Assembly (NCBI RefSeq): GCF_000422445.1
Contig: NZ_AULU01000011.1
Coordinates: forward strand, 62,001 to 126,000
DNA length: 64,000 nt
Reading direction: 5' to 3'
Source of the DNA: Paenibacillus assamensis DSM 18201
GTDB taxonomy: Bacteria > Bacillota > Bacilli > Paenibacillales > Paenibacillaceae
Of the stretch, positions 27,989-37,368 are shown one piece after another. The notes under the pieces were generated by a model. That model ran no database searches. It worked only from the letters and a program-made list of their open reading frames with translations, and was not told the origin of the DNA. The translations under genes and the position numbers were made by a program. The first letter of the stretch is position 1, and every line of letters starts with the position of its first letter.

Positions 27989-28798
27989 ATGTCTACAACG
28001 ACAGCGGCTCCACAAGTTACAGAAACAACAAAATCAGTTGATTTCAAGACGATTATAGATATTAAAGATATGGATCTGTATTATGGTACGTATCATGCTT
28101 TGAAAAAGGTAAACCTAACAATTCCAGAGAAGGCAGTAACTGCTTTTATCGGTCCTTCTGGCTGTGGTAAGTCGACTTTGCTTCGTACGTTGAACCGTAT
28201 GAATGATATGATTCCGAACACAAAAATAGAGGGGCTAGTTGATATTGCAGGAACGGACATTTACAGCAATGAAGTAGACGTAGAAACGCTTCGTAAAAAA
28301 GTAGGTATGGTGTTCCAGCAGGCTAACCCGTTTCCCAAATCGATTTACGACAATGTTGCTTATGGTCCGCGTCTGCATGGTATAAAAAACAAAGCACAGC
28401 TCGATGAAATTGTAGAGCAAAGCTTGAAGCAGGCTGCGCTATGGAATGAAGTGAAAGACTTCTTGAAGCGTTCTGCGTTCAGCTTGTCTGGTGGACAGCA
28501 GCAGCGTCTTTGTATCGCACGTGCATTGGCCGTAAATCCAGAAATTCTATTGATGGATGAAGCCACTTCAGCGCTTGACCCAATTTCAACATTGAAGATT
28601 GAAGAACTGACACAAGAGTTGAAGAATAAATATACGATCGTTATGGTTACTCACAACATGCATCAAGCTGCACGTATTTCAGATCAAACGGTATTCTTCT
28701 TGAATGGTGAAGTAGTTGAGTTCGATCAAACAGACAAGTTGTTCTCTAACCCAAGCGACAAGCGTACGGAAGACTACATCACAGGACGATTTGGTTAA
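27989..28798 (+). CDS. pstB: Phosphate ABC transporter ATP-binding protein
   Basis: 269-residue ATPase driving phosphate import. Walker [11 protein letters not shown]-loop [21 protein letters not shown] (the FPKSIYDN form is PstB-specific), signature [15 protein letters not shown], Walker [13 protein letters not shown] and switch His in [16 protein letters not shown] 27989 chosen over out-of-frame ATG 27981; GGGAGG at 27974-27979. A 20-residue N-terminal extension precedes the core compared with E. coli. Confidence 0.97.
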   Translation: MSTTTAAPQVTETTKSVDFKTIIDIKDMDLYYGTYHALKKVNLTIPEKAVTAFIGPSGCGKSTLLRTLNRMNDMIPNTKIEGLVDIAGTDIYSNEVDVETLRKKVGMVFQQANPFPKSIYDNVAYGPRLHGIKNKAQLDEIVEQSLKQAALWNEVKDFLKRSAFSLSGGQQQRLCIARALAVNPEILLMDEATSALDPISTLKIEELTQELKNKYTIVMVTHNMHQAARISDQTVFFLNGEVVEFDQTDKLFSNPSDKRTEDYITGRFG

Positions 28799-28842
28799 TA
28801 AGTATAGACATATTAGCGGCAAGCGAGAAGGGAGACTGAACA

Positions 28843-29502
28843 ATGATACAACGTCGAGATTTTGATCTTGCATTAGGAGAGCTTAGTACTCTCTTGGAAG
28901 AAATGGGGCGTCGTGTAGAACGTGCTTTGGTAGAGTCGGTCGAGTCATTAAAAACTCAAGATGTGGCTCGAGCAAAAGAAATTATAGAAAAAGACGCTGA
29001 GTTGAACCAACTTGAGAATGATATTATGGATATCGGTTCTAAGCTTATCCTGACTCAGCAGCCAGTGGCAAAAGACTTGCGTCGTATTCTTGTTGCTTTC
29101 CGTATCGCGAGCGATCTGGAGCGTATGGGCGACTTGTCCATCGATATTGCCAAGGTAGTTGTTCGTTTGGAAGGCCAACCCTTGATTAAGGAATTGGTTG
29201 ATATTCCGCGCATGGCTGAAATCGTACAAAAAATGATCGAAGATTCCATTAAAGCCTATGAACGTGAAGATGTAGATCTTGCGTATAAGATGGCTAAGGA
29301 AGATGATTTGGTTGATCAGTTGTACGGACAAATTTTACGTGACCTATATCAATATATTGTCGAGAATCCGCATAATGCGAGCCAAGTGATGCTGCTAAAC
29401 TTTGTAGGCCGATATATTGAGCGTATTGCTGATCATGCGACGAACATTGGTGAGAGTGTCGTATATTTAGTTACGAACAGCCGACCTGATCTCAACAGCT
29501 AG
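28843..29502 (+). CDS. phoU: Phosphate signalling protein PhoU
   Basis: 219-residue all-helical cytoplasmic regulator that links the Pst transporter to PhoR and restrains phosphate uptake when phosphate is plentiful. Two PhoU repeats with the metal-binding pattern E-x-x-x-D seen in VEKDAELNQLENDIMD-like and RIASDLERMGDLSIDIAK / RYIERIADHATNIGESVVYL segments. RBS GAAGGGAG (28825-28832) before ATG 28843. Last gene of the pst operon, ended by a terminator. Confidence 0.96.
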   Translation: MIQRRDFDLALGELSTLLEEMGRRVERALVESVESLKTQDVARAKEIIEKDAELNQLENDIMDIGSKLILTQQPVAKDLRRILVAFRIASDLERMGDLSIDIAKVVVRLEGQPLIKELVDIPRMAEIVQKMIEDSIKAYEREDVDLAYKMAKEDDLVDQLYGQILRDLYQYIVENPHNASQVMLLNFVGRYIERIADHATNIGESVVYLVTNSRPDLNS

Positions 29503-29521
29503 TTGAACATGTGTATAGTGA

Positions 29522-29557
29522 AGAAGCCGTTCCTGAGTCATTGGGGGACGGCTTTTC
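29522..29557 (+). terminator. Terminator of the pst-phoU operon
   Basis: AAGCCGTTCC / GGGGACGGCTT stem (from 29524, to about 29553) followed by TTTCTGTCT. Confidence 0.8.
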
Positions 29558-29709
29558 TGTCTAATTCCAAATGGAATCAGGTGGTTAATATGGAAGTCAT
29601 CCTTTCATACAAATTTGATGCTTCACACGTGCATGACTTATTTCCATTATAGGCGTGGGCTATGCTATCATAATAACAAGAGATGATTGTAATGAGGGGC
29701 GTTCAGGTT

Positions 29710-32376
29710 ATGGAAAAATGGATTATTATAGATGGCAATAGCATCGCGAACCGAGCATTTTATGCGATGCCGCCTTTGACAAACTCACAGGGCATACATA
29801 CGAATGCAGTTTATGGCTTTACCACGATGCTTCTTAAGCTCGTTGAAGAAGAAAAGCCAACTCATATGCTCGTAGCCTTTGATGCAGGAAAAGTAACATT
29901 CCGCCATGGTGATTATAAGGATTACAAAGGTGGTCGTGCCAAAACGCCGCCAGAGCTGTCTGAACAGTTTCCATTAATGAAAGAGCTGTTGGAAGCGATG
30001 GGAATCGCTCAGTTTGAGCTTAGCGGGTATGAAGCCGATGATATTATCGGTACGATGACGTTGGATTCGGAACAAGATAAGCAGGTGCTTGTGGTAACCG
30101 GGGACAAGGATATGCTGCAATTGGCATCAGACCAAGTTACGATCGTATTGACACGTAAAGGTGTTACAGAGATTGAGAAATATACACCTGCAGCCATCGA
30201 AGAGAAGTATCAGTTGAAGCCGCTGCAAATTATTGATATGAAGGGGCTTATGGGCGATTCTTCTGATAATATTCCTGGTGTGCCGGGCATCGGGGAGAAG
30301 ACCGCATTGAAGCTGCTGCATCAATATGGCTCAGTTGAAAATGTGCTTGATCATGTAGATGAGCTAAAAGGCAAGATGAAAGAAAATATTACGAACCATG
30401 CTGAAGATGCTCGAATGAGTAAACAGCTGGCAACGATATACCGTGAAGTGCCAATTGAGCTTGAACAAGATAAGCTGAAGTTCGAAGGTATCCCTGCGGA
30501 AACAGCGCTTCCGATGCTTCGTAAGCTTGAGTTCAAGTCTGTATTGGAGCGGGTTGAGAAGCTTGCAGCTCATCAAAATGGTGATGTTGTGGCTGAAGTG
30601 GAGAAGGAGCCTGAAGTTGAACTGGATGTAGTGGTTGTTACGCCAGAACATTTAGCACGTTTGCGCGACGATATTGCTAAGGTTGATACGATTGTGCTTG
30701 AAGCAAAAGGGGACAACCCGCATCAGGCAGAAGCAATCGGGCTGATGCTTTCTTCTATAAATGCGTCTTGGTATGTGCCGATGGACATCCTTTTGCATGA
30801 AGACGCTGCATTTGTACGGGAATGGCTTGGTCATGCATCAGCAGTGAAGTACGGGTATGATTTGCACTATATGGAGCTTGTTCTTCATTGGGCGGGCATT
30901 ACATTGCGTGGTAATGAGTTTGATATTCAGCTCGCTGCTTACATTCTTGATCCGAGTGACACAAATGCAACGGTTCAATCGTTAGCTAACAAATATGAGC
31001 TAATGTCGGTCGTAGAGGATGAAGCGATCTTTGGAAAAGGCGCGAAGTTTAAAGTGCCAGAAGCTTCTGTAGTAGCTAATCATACGGCGCGCAAAGCTTA
31101 CGTTATTCGCCAAGTGGTGCCTTTGATGAAGGCAGATCTTGAGCGTTATGAGATGAGCAAGCTCTATGATGAGCTTGAATTGCCGTTATCTTCGATATTG
31201 GCTCAGATGGAGAAGACAGGGATTCGTGTTGATAAGGAAAGTCTAGAACAGCTTGGTAAGCAGTTTACGGAACAAATAGAGACAACGATGGTTCGTATTT
31301 ATGAACTTGCAGGCACGGAGTTCAACATAGGCTCTCCGAAGCAGCTTGGCGAAATCTTATTTGATAAACTGGAACTTCCTGTCGTTAAGAAGACGAAAAC
31401 AGGTTACTCCACGGATGCTGAAGTGCTGGACAAACTGGCTCCGTATCATGATATTATTCCGCTCATTCTGCATTATCGTCAAATGACGAAGCTGCAGTCT
31501 ACGTATATTGAAGGCTTGTTAAAAGAGGTTAGACCAGAGACAGGACGGGTACATACGTACTATCGTCAAACGATAGCGGCGACGGGCCGATTAAGCTCGC
31601 AGTATCCGAACTTGCAAAATATTCCGATTCGACTGGAAGAGGGTCGCCGAATCCGTCAAGCATTTGTACCGACTGAGGAAGGCTGGACGATTGTTGCAGC
31701 GGACTACTCTCAGATCGAGCTGCGCGTATTGGCTCATATTTCTCGTGATGAAAAGCTCAAAGAAGCGTTCATCAATGATATGGATATTCATACGAAGACG
31801 GCTATGGATGTGTTCGGTGTTGCTGAAGCGGATGTAGATTCGAATATGCGCCGCCAAGCGAAGGCGGTTAACTTCGGTATTGTGTACGGCATTAGCGATT
31901 ATGGCTTGTCACAAAACTTGAATATTACGCGCAAGGAAGCAGCTCAGTTTATCGAGCAGTATTTCGCTGTATTCCAAGGGGTACGCACATTTATGGACGA
32001 TATTGTGAAGCAAGCTCGTCAAGATGGCTATGTGAAGACGCTGTTGGAGCGCCGTCGCTATTTACCTGAAATTAATGCTTCCAACTTCAACTTGCGTTCC
32101 TTTGCAGAGCGTACTGCGATGAACACACCGATCCAAGGTACAGCGGCAGATATTATTAAGCTTGCGATGGTTCACATGGATAAACGCATGCGTGAGATGC
32201 AATTGAAGAGCCGTATGCTGCTGCAGGTGCACGATGAGCTTGTGTTTGAAGTGCCGCAGGATGAAGTGGAAACGATGAAGAAGCTTGTGCCGGAGGTTAT
32301 GGAGCAAGCGATTGAGCTGAGTGTCCCTCTGCGTGCGGATGTGAGCACAGGTTCTAACTGGTACGAGGCGAAGTAA
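29710..32376 (+). CDS. polA: DNA polymerase I
   Basis: 888-residue repair/Okazaki fragment polymerase. Start at ATG 29710 (MEKWIIIDGNS) with GAGGGG at 29694-29699; the open frame reaches 9 codons further. N-terminal 5'-3' exonuclease (about 1-290) has metal-site aspartates in IDGNSIANR, AFDAGK, GYEADDIIG and GDSSDNIPGVPGIGEKTA. The middle 3'-5' exonuclease-like domain (about 310-470) lacks the usual D-x-E metal residues and is expected to be inactive, as in other Bacillota. Polymerase motifs A DYSQIELRVLAH, B RRQAKAVNFGIVYG and C QVHDELVFE are intact. mutM follows. Confidence 0.97.
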   Translation: MEKWIIIDGNSIANRAFYAMPPLTNSQGIHTNAVYGFTTMLLKLVEEEKPTHMLVAFDAGKVTFRHGDYKDYKGGRAKTPPELSEQFPLMKELLEAMGIAQFELSGYEADDIIGTMTLDSEQDKQVLVVTGDKDMLQLASDQVTIVLTRKGVTEIEKYTPAAIEEKYQLKPLQIIDMKGLMGDSSDNIPGVPGIGEKTALKLLHQYGSVENVLDHVDELKGKMKENITNHAEDARMSKQLATIYREVPIELEQDKLKFEGIPAETALPMLRKLEFKSVLERVEKLAAHQNGDVVAEVEKEPEVELDVVVVTPEHLARLRDDIAKVDTIVLEAKGDNPHQAEAIGLMLSSINASWYVPMDILLHEDAAFVREWLGHASAVKYGYDLHYMELVLHWAGITLRGNEFDIQLAAYILDPSDTNATVQSLANKYELMSVVEDEAIFGKGAKFKVPEASVVANHTARKAYVIRQVVPLMKADLERYEMSKLYDELELPLSSILAQMEKTGIRVDKESLEQLGKQFTEQIETTMVRIYELAGTEFNIGSPKQLGEILFDKLELPVVKKTKTGYSTDAEVLDKLAPYHDIIPLILHYRQMTKLQSTYIEGLLKEVRPETGRVHTYYRQTIAATGRLSSQYPNLQNIPIRLEEGRRIRQAFVPTEEGWTIVAADYSQIELRVLAHISRDEKLKEAFINDMDIHTKTAMDVFGVAEADVDSNMRRQAKAVNFGIVYGISDYGLSQNLNITRKEAAQFIEQYFAVFQGVRTFMDDIVKQARQDGYVKTLLERRRYLPEINASNFNLRSFAERTAMNTPIQGTAADIIKLAMVHMDKRMREMQLKSRMLLQVHDELVFEVPQDEVETMKKLVPEVMEQAIELSVPLRADVSTGSNWYEAK

Positions 32377-32507
32377 AGGATTTACATTTGATTAGGATGT
32401 TCGAGGTTTGGGGGCAGGGCTGTAGTAGCGCTGCTCTCAAACTACTGGACAAGTTCAATGAGCATATAGATGAATTTTCGAAGAATTCAGACATCGAGGT
32501 GATAGGC

Positions 32508-33338
32508 ATGCCGGAATTGCCGGAGGTTGAAACGGTAAAACGCACGTTAAATGAATTAGTAACAGGAAAGCGGATCGAACGAGTTACCGTCTCGCTGCCT
32601 CGAATCATTCAACGTCCACAGGAGTATGAACAGTTCGGTGACGCTTTAGTCGGTCATACGATTCAGCATATTGATAGACGAGGGAAGTTCCTCATTTTTC
32701 GTCTAGATGGACTCGTGCTCGTGTCCCATTTGCGCATGGAAGGACGATATGGAGTATATCGCTCTGAAGAGACTGTAGAGAAGCATACGCATGTTATTTT
32801 CCATTTCGAAGATGGCACGGAACTGCGCTATAAGGATGTGCGTCAATTCGGAACGATGCATTTATTCCAAGCAGGTGATGAAGAGGTAATGGCTCCGCTG
32901 CATAAGTTAGGAATTGAGCCAATGGACTCTTCCTTCACAGCAGATGTCTTGTACGAATCGCTGCGCAAGCGTCGCAGCGCGATTAAGCCCGTGCTGCTGA
33001 ATCAGCACATAGTTGTGGGACTAGGCAATATTTATGTAGATGAGGCGTTATTTACAGCACGAATACATCCGCTCCAATCCGCGGACAGTCTTACACGTGA
33101 ACAAGTGGAGCGCCTTCATGATGCTATCGTTACGACTTTGAAAGAAGCGATTGATGCAGGTGGTTCTTCCATTAAGTCTTATGTAAATGGACAAGGGGAA
33201 ATGGGCATGTTCCAACAGATGCTGAAAGTATACGGTCAGCAGGGACAAGCTTGTACAAACTGTGGTACGATGATTGAGAAAAGTGTTGTTGGTGGCAGAG
33301 GAACGCATACTTGTCGAGTGTGCCAACCTCAGTATTGA
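32508..33338 (+). CDS. mutM: Formamidopyrimidine-DNA glycosylase
   Basis: Base excision repair of oxidised purines (8-oxoguanine, FaPy). Start fixed at ATG 32508 because the enzyme needs Pro as residue 2 (MPELPEVETV: catalytic Pro-Glu) and GAGGTG lies at 32495-32500; the open frame starting at 32388 is spurious. Beta-strand Lys in RRGKFLIF, H2TH domain with GLGNIYVDEALF, and C-terminal zinc finger with cysteines in CTNCG and TCRVCQ. 276 residues. Second gene of the conserved polA-mutM-ytaF-coaE group. Confidence 0.97.
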   Translation: MPELPEVETVKRTLNELVTGKRIERVTVSLPRIIQRPQEYEQFGDALVGHTIQHIDRRGKFLIFRLDGLVLVSHLRMEGRYGVYRSEETVEKHTHVIFHFEDGTELRYKDVRQFGTMHLFQAGDEEVMAPLHKLGIEPMDSSFTADVLYESLRKRRSAIKPVLLNQHIVVGLGNIYVDEALFTARIHPLQSADSLTREQVERLHDAIVTTLKEAIDAGGSSIKSYVNGQGEMGMFQQMLKVYGQQGQACTNCGTMIEKSVVGGRGTHTCRVCQPQY

Positions 33339-33552
33339 ATCACCGACATTTGATGATAATTGATTTTCACGGTTGAATTGATGACTATGACTTAATGACT
33401 TGGTAGAAACAACGATACGTTCGAGTACTGGAATGAACGAGAAGAGATGAGCAACGATAACTATGCACCCCTCGTGATGTGCGCCCATATGATGGGATAC
33501 GTAACAAGGATCGGTGAAGGACATTTCCTTCATTGTGCGAGGAGGGGGCACG

Positions 33553-34311
33553 GTGGTTATTTTTATGTCGTCTGTTTTTATTTTGGCGTTTGCTTTGAGT
33601 CTGGACAGTTTCGGGGTAGGCATAACCTATGGGCTTCGAAAAGTACGAATAGGATGGCTGCCAGTCGCCATCATTGCGGGCTGTTCGGGATTGATGTTAT
33701 ATGTATCGATGCAAATAGGTACGCTAATTATGCAGATATTCTCGGCAGATGTATCTCGTTGGACCGGTGCGCTGTTGTTGATTGGGATTGGCTGTGGGGT
33801 GTTGGTTCAATTTTTCCGAACCTCTTCAGATGATGATGAGGCTGTGGCACTGGCTCCGACGAACGACATGGCACATATTGCGGATCCTTCAGATAGAGCT
33901 GTCACTTCTGCTGTTGCACATGTAGATATTATACCTGATAACACTATTCATGCACCAGCGCCGACGCCAGCTACACTGTTTCGGCTACAGTTGAAGCGAT
34001 TCGGGATTATTATTCATATTTTGCGAAGTCCAGCGGCAGCGGATATGGATCGTTCAGGAACGATTAGCCCTTCAGAGGCAGCTTGGCTCGGAGCGGCACT
34101 GTCGCTAGATGCATTCGGAGCGGGAATCGGTGCGGCAATGCTTGGCTACCCATCATTATGGACATCTTTGTTCATTGCTTTGTTTGGTGGCATTTTTCTT
34201 AAACTTGGCATTCATGTCGGTGCAGCATTTGCTCGTACAGAATGGATTCGCAAGCTTACCTTTTTACCTGGTTTATTGTTAATTATGATGGGAATTATGA
34301 AATTAATGTAA
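33553..34311 (+). CDS. ytaF: Sporulation membrane protein YtaF (MntP-like)
   Basis: About 252 residues; two homologous membrane halves, each opening with the duplicated motif SLDSFGVG (about residue 15) and SLDAFGAG (about residue 190), as in the MntP manganese exporter superfamily. They are joined by a long acidic, variable cytoplasmic loop (about 98-150, with DDDEAVAL). Start chosen is GTG 33553 with GAGGAGGG (33539-33546); ATG 33565 is too far from the site and the frame opening at 33514 has none. Genomic position between mutM and coaE is the same as in Bacillus. Substrate not shown. Confidence 0.88.
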   Translation: MVIFMSSVFILAFALSLDSFGVGITYGLRKVRIGWLPVAIIAGCSGLMLYVSMQIGTLIMQIFSADVSRWTGALLLIGIGCGVLVQFFRTSSDDDEAVALAPTNDMAHIADPSDRAVTSAVAHVDIIPDNTIHAPAPTPATLFRLQLKRFGIIIHILRSPAAADMDRSGTISPSEAAWLGAALSLDAFGAGIGAAMLGYPSLWTSLFIALFGGIFLKLGIHVGAAFARTEWIRKLTFLPGLLLIMMGIMKLM

Positions 34312-34371
34312 CGTGATAGGTTTGAAAGAGGAAGTAATCGTGTAATCGTCGAGTGAATGGAGGTGATTCGA

Positions 34372-34968
34372 TTGAACATAGGTCTTACGGGTGGAATCGC
34401 ATCTGGCAAAAGCACCGTGTCTCAATTATTTGTACAGTATGGCGCACGGTTGGTAGATGCCGATCGAATTGCCAGGGAGGTTGTTCTTCCTGGCAGTGCT
34501 GTATTGGAGCAAATCGCTGAACGGTTCGGTTCTGAAATGCTGCTGCCAGATGGTACGTTAGATCGTAAGCGATTGGGAGAAGTTGTTTTTCAAGATCCAG
34601 TCGAACGCCGCGCGCTCGAACAGATTACACATCCAGCAATCCGCAAACAGATGATGGATCAGATGAAGCAGTACGAATTAGAAGATCCAAAGAGGCTCGT
34701 CGTTGTAGATGTGCCGCTCTTGTATGAGTCGGGATTGGACGAGCTGTTCGAAGAAGTTGTGGTTGTGTATGTACCAGCTTCTGTACAATTGGAGCGTCTT
34801 AAAAAGCGAGATCAGCTCACTGAAGAAGAGGCGTATACACGCATTCGTGCACAAATGAGTTTAGAAGAGAAGCGGGAACGGGCGGACTGGATTATTCACA
34901 ATGATAAAGACCGTACGGAGACTGAGCGTCAAGTTCGTTTGTTTTTGCAGGAGAAAGGGCTATTATGA
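34372..34968 (+). CDS. coaE: Dephospho-CoA kinase
   Basis: Final step of coenzyme A synthesis, ATP-dependent phosphorylation of dephospho-CoA. P-loop GLTGGIASGKST at the N-terminus, DADRIAREVV, LDRKRLGEVVF, ITHPAIR, VVDVPLLYESGL and the lid region KKRDQLTEEEAYTRI. Start chosen is TTG 34372 with GGAGGTG (34359-34365) ahead; ATG 34357 would overlap that site. 198 residues. Its stop overlaps the ATG of the next gene (ATGA). Confidence 0.95.
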   Translation: MNIGLTGGIASGKSTVSQLFVQYGARLVDADRIAREVVLPGSAVLEQIAERFGSEMLLPDGTLDRKRLGEVVFQDPVERRALEQITHPAIRKQMMDQMKQYELEDPKRLVVVDVPLLYESGLDELFEEVVVVYVPASVQLERLKKRDQLTEEEAYTRIRAQMSLEEKRERADWIIHNDKDRTETERQVRLFLQEKGLL

Positions 34969-35549
34969 AAAAAATAATGGGACTCTTTCGGAAAAAGAGA
35001 GTCATACTTCTTGTGTTTATCGGATTTTTATTTATTCTCTTTTTCCAATCAAATTGGTTGGGGGAGTGGATGTATCCCATTCCTTATAAGGATGAGATTA
35101 CAAAGCATGCGAAGGAGCAGCAGATTGATCCGCTGTTAGTTGCGGCTATCATTCGGGCAGAAACGAATTACCAAGTCGGGAAGAAGTCACATAAAGGTGC
35201 TTTAGGGATTATGCAGCTCATGCCCGATACAGCGAATTGGCTTATGGAGAAGAAGTCTGGACGAGATCAGAAATGGTCATTGGATCAGCTTCATTTGGAA
35301 GCAGAGCCAAGTATTGAGCTTGGTACTTATTATTTAAATTCTTTAATTAAGCAGTATCATAATAATATACCTGCTGCTGTTGCAGCTTATAATGCTGGAC
35401 CAGGTAATGTGAACAAATGGTTGAAGCAGGGAACATGGGATGGGCGATTGGAAACCGCTAAGGAACAAATTCCATTTCCAGAGACACGCAACTATGTAAC
35501 GAAAGTATTTCATTACTATACGAAATACAAAAAGGTGTATGGAGCTTAA
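34965..35549 (+). CDS. Lytic transglycosylase (SLT domain), membrane anchored
   Basis: 194-residue peptidoglycan lyase. Basic N-terminus and one membrane helix (VILLVFIGFLFILFF, about 13-30) anchor an extracellular goose-lysozyme/SLT fold: DPLLVAAIIRAETNY with the catalytic Glu, SHKGALGIMQLMPDTA, EPSIELGTYYL and AAVAAYNAGPGNVNKWL. Overlaps coaE by 4 bases (ATGA) and is therefore coupled to it; this gene order is also common in Bacillus relatives. Likely role in wall turnover or spore processes, inferred. Confidence 0.92.
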   Translation: MKKIMGLFRKKRVILLVFIGFLFILFFQSNWLGEWMYPIPYKDEITKHAKEQQIDPLLVAAIIRAETNYQVGKKSHKGALGIMQLMPDTANWLMEKKSGRDQKWSLDQLHLEAEPSIELGTYYLNSLIKQYHNNIPAAVAAYNAGPGNVNKWLKQGTWDGRLETAKEQIPFPETRNYVTKVFHYYTKYKKVYGA

Positions 35550-35596
35550 TGCCTTGAAAAGGGACTTGCTGTTGTTGAATTGCTTGAAAGTAAGAA

Positions 35597-35634
35597 GAAG
35601 CATCGAAAGTGCGCGTGCGCACCTTCGACGCTTC
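35597..35634 (-). terminator. Terminator of the SASP gene
   Basis: Long stem GAAGCGTCGAAGGTGCGC against GCGCACTTTCGATGCTTC (minus strand, two mismatches) followed by TTCTTACTTTC on minus. Confidence 0.7.
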
Positions 35635-35641
35635 ATTACCA

Positions 35642-35866
35642 TTAGTGGTATTGACCTGCAAGAGACTGCTCGGCAATCGTTACAAGACGTTTTGTGATGT
35701 AACCACCGATGGAGCCTGTGTCACGAGTTGCTACGTGTCCGTAGTATCCATCTTGCGGAATCGCGATACCAAGTTCTTGTGCAATTTCAAATTTCAATTG
35801 CTCAAGTGCGCCTGCTGCTTGAGGAACAACTAAGCTGTTGCTGGAACGGTTGTTGCTTTGGCTCAT
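35642..35866 (-). CDS. Small acid-soluble spore protein, alpha/beta type
   Basis: 74-residue DNA-binding protein that coats spore DNA and protects it from UV and heat. Family hallmarks: [20 protein letters not shown], with the GPR protease recognition region around KFEIAQE, and [17 protein letters not shown]. Strong RBS AAGGAGGTGAAT before ATG 35866. Transcribed divergently from nrdR. Forespore sigma-G expression is expected from the family; a clean sigma-G promoter could not be fixed by eye. It is the best single proof that the host forms spores. Confidence 0.97.
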   Translation of the reverse strand: MSQSNNRSSNSLVVPQAAGALEQLKFEIAQELGIAIPQDGYYGHVATRDTGSIGGYITKRLVTIAEQSLAGQYH

Positions 35867-35981
35867 ATCTATTCACCTCCTTGCGGTTGGTAATTGTATT
35901 GTGTGCAAAGTTACGAATATCATTACAGGTAACCATTGGGAGTTTATTACTTTTTACAGTAGGACAGGAGGGAACAGAAAA

Positions 35982-36464
35982 ATGAGATGTCCATATTGTG
36001 ATCATAACGGCACGAAAGTGCTTGATTCACGCCCTGCGAATGATAATAGGTCGATTCGTCGTAGACGGGAATGTGAGCTGTGCAGCCGCCGATTTACGAC
36101 GTTTGAGATGGTTGAAGAGACGCCGCTCATCGTTATTAAGAAAGAAGGCAGTCGTGAAGAGTTTAGTCGTGAGAAGCTTTTGCGCGGATTGATTCGTGCC
36201 TGTGAGAAGCGCCCCGTTCCATTGGAGCGCCTTGAAGCTATCGTATCTGAAGTTGAGAAGCAGCTTCGCACGACCGCACATGCTGAAGTCGAGAGCCGTG
36301 ACATCGGTGAGCTAGTCATGGAACAACTGTATCCTGTTGATGAAGTCGCATATGTGCGCTTCGCTTCGGTATATCGTCAGTTCAAAGACATTGATATGTT
36401 TATGAAGGAGCTGACAACGTTGTTGTCTAAGCATCCACTTGGGGATATGAATGGAAATTCCTAA
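35982..36464 (+). CDS. nrdR: Transcriptional repressor NrdR
   Basis: 160-residue nucleotide-sensing repressor of ribonucleotide reductase genes. N-terminal zinc ribbon with C3, C6, C31 and C34, conserved [18 protein letters not shown], then an ATP-cone domain (about 49-139: [20 protein letters not shown] ... [14 protein letters not shown]). Start at ATG 35982 behind AGGAGGGA (35967-35974); the open frame reaches 48 codons further upstream over the SASP promoter and is not used. In Bacillus dnaB-dnaI follow; here they do not. Confidence 0.97.
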   Translation: MRCPYCDHNGTKVLDSRPANDNRSIRRRRECELCSRRFTTFEMVEETPLIVIKKEGSREEFSREKLLRGLIRACEKRPVPLERLEAIVSEVEKQLRTTAHAEVESRDIGELVMEQLYPVDEVAYVRFASVYRQFKDIDMFMKELTTLLSKHPLGDMNGNS

Positions 36465-36487
36465 TCATACATGGATAAGGGATGTAG

Positions 36488-36538
36488 AAACAGTCTTGTA
36501 GCAAAGGCGTTATTGCCGCTATGGGGCTGTTTTTTTAT
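36488..36538 (+). terminator. Probable terminator after nrdR
   Basis: Imperfect stem ACAG.C..AGC..GGC with GCC.GCT..GG.GCTGT ending in TTTTTTTATTG. Confidence 0.65.
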
Positions 36539-36816
36539 TGGAAGAGAGCAGCGCCGATGTGTGGTAAGTACATGTAAAAAGTAGTGTGGAAGCTCATTTT
36601 GCAGTTAGTGCTGTGTGTATTCCTTTGAAATCAAGCATAAAGAAAAGACCGTTTCAGATTCAGCCAACTTGCTGAGGAAACGGTCTTTCATGTTTATTTA
36701 GCTAATCACGCTAATTCTACGCATGAGCTGTGCAAGATTACGCGTTCATTGTTCTATTCTTAGTTCGAATGAAAAGTGATAACGATCCGCACACTAAGCT
36801 TGAAAATTTTTAGTCG
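36539..36816. other. Gap between nrdR terminator and ECF S gene
   Basis: No gene seen; contains the bidirectional-looking terminator at 36644-36688. Confidence 0.6.
36644..36688. terminator. Terminator of the cobalamin operon (minus)
   Basis: Perfect 12-base arms AAAGACCGTTTC / GAAACGGTCTTT (36644-36655 with 36677-36688); minus-strand tail TCTTTATGC. Confidence 0.8.
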
Positions 36817-37356
36817 TTACAACTTTACTTTGTGTACAGCTCTTAATAATATCGGAGCTAACATACCCATAAAGGCAGCGTTGCCTACTGCGTGGAACGT
36901 ATCGAACAATAGTCCAGCTTGGTAATACAGCCAGAAAGCTTGTGGACCAGCAACCCAAACAGGGCTAGAAACGATAAAGCCGTACAAATAGCCAGTTAGT
37001 GCTGCACAGCCTACGAGTACATAAATGGGCAATTTTTTATATACAGGCTTCAAGAAGCTAGCTGCTATTGCAACCGAACCCCAAGCACATATTTGCCACA
37101 TCGTCCATGGGCCATGTCCAAGTGCAATATTTGAGCCTAAGGCAGTCGCAACCGCTACAGCTATACCGTAGCGCATGCCAAGCGTGATAGAGGCGATCAT
37201 AATGATTGCTGTTGAAGGTTGAATGTTCGGCATATGAAATTGATTCGTTAAAATTCTGCCGAAAATACTGAGTGCAGATAAGCTAATCGCAATGCAAATA
37301 TCTCGCATAAGCGGGGAAGCGACTATTCGTTGGAGCCCAGTGCTTACTGCTTGCAT
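36817..37356 (-). CDS. ECF transporter S component, probable cobalamin uptake
   Basis: 179-residue integral membrane substrate-binding (S) subunit of an energy-coupling factor transporter. Six hydrophobic segments, with the S-component-like MRDICIAISLSALSIFGRIL start, NIQPSTAIIMIASITLGMRYG, the short-motif TALGSNIALGHGPWTMWQI, and FHAVGNAAFMGML near the end. ATG 37356 has AAGGAGGC 6-7 bases upstream and lies 12 bases after the stop of the large secreted protein, in the same transcript as the cobalamin riboswitch. That makes vitamin B12 or a cobinamide precursor the likely cargo (inferred). No EcfA/EcfT genes are nearby, so it would use the shared energising module encoded elsewhere. Confidence 0.8.
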   Translation of the reverse strand: MQAVSTGLQRIVASPLMRDICIAISLSALSIFGRILTNQFHMPNIQPSTAIIMIASITLGMRYGIAVAVATALGSNIALGHGPWTMWQICAWGSVAIAASFLKPVYKKLPIYVLVGCAALTGYLYGFIVSSPVWVAGPQAFWLYYQAGLLFDTFHAVGNAAFMGMLAPILLRAVHKVKL

Positions 37357-37368
37357 CGTCCTGCCTCC

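Noticed and set aside
29589-29651. 20-codon ORF between phoU and polA
   Set aside because: Has a loose AGGTGG site but is too short and lacks any hydrophobic or recognised pattern.
32388-32507. N-terminal 40-residue extension of MutM
   Set aside because: Catalysis requires Pro right after the initiator Met at 32508, and a good binding site precedes it.
33447-33833. 128-aa plus-strand frame overlapping ytaF
   Set aside because: Out of frame with ytaF, which carries the conserved duplicated membrane motifs.
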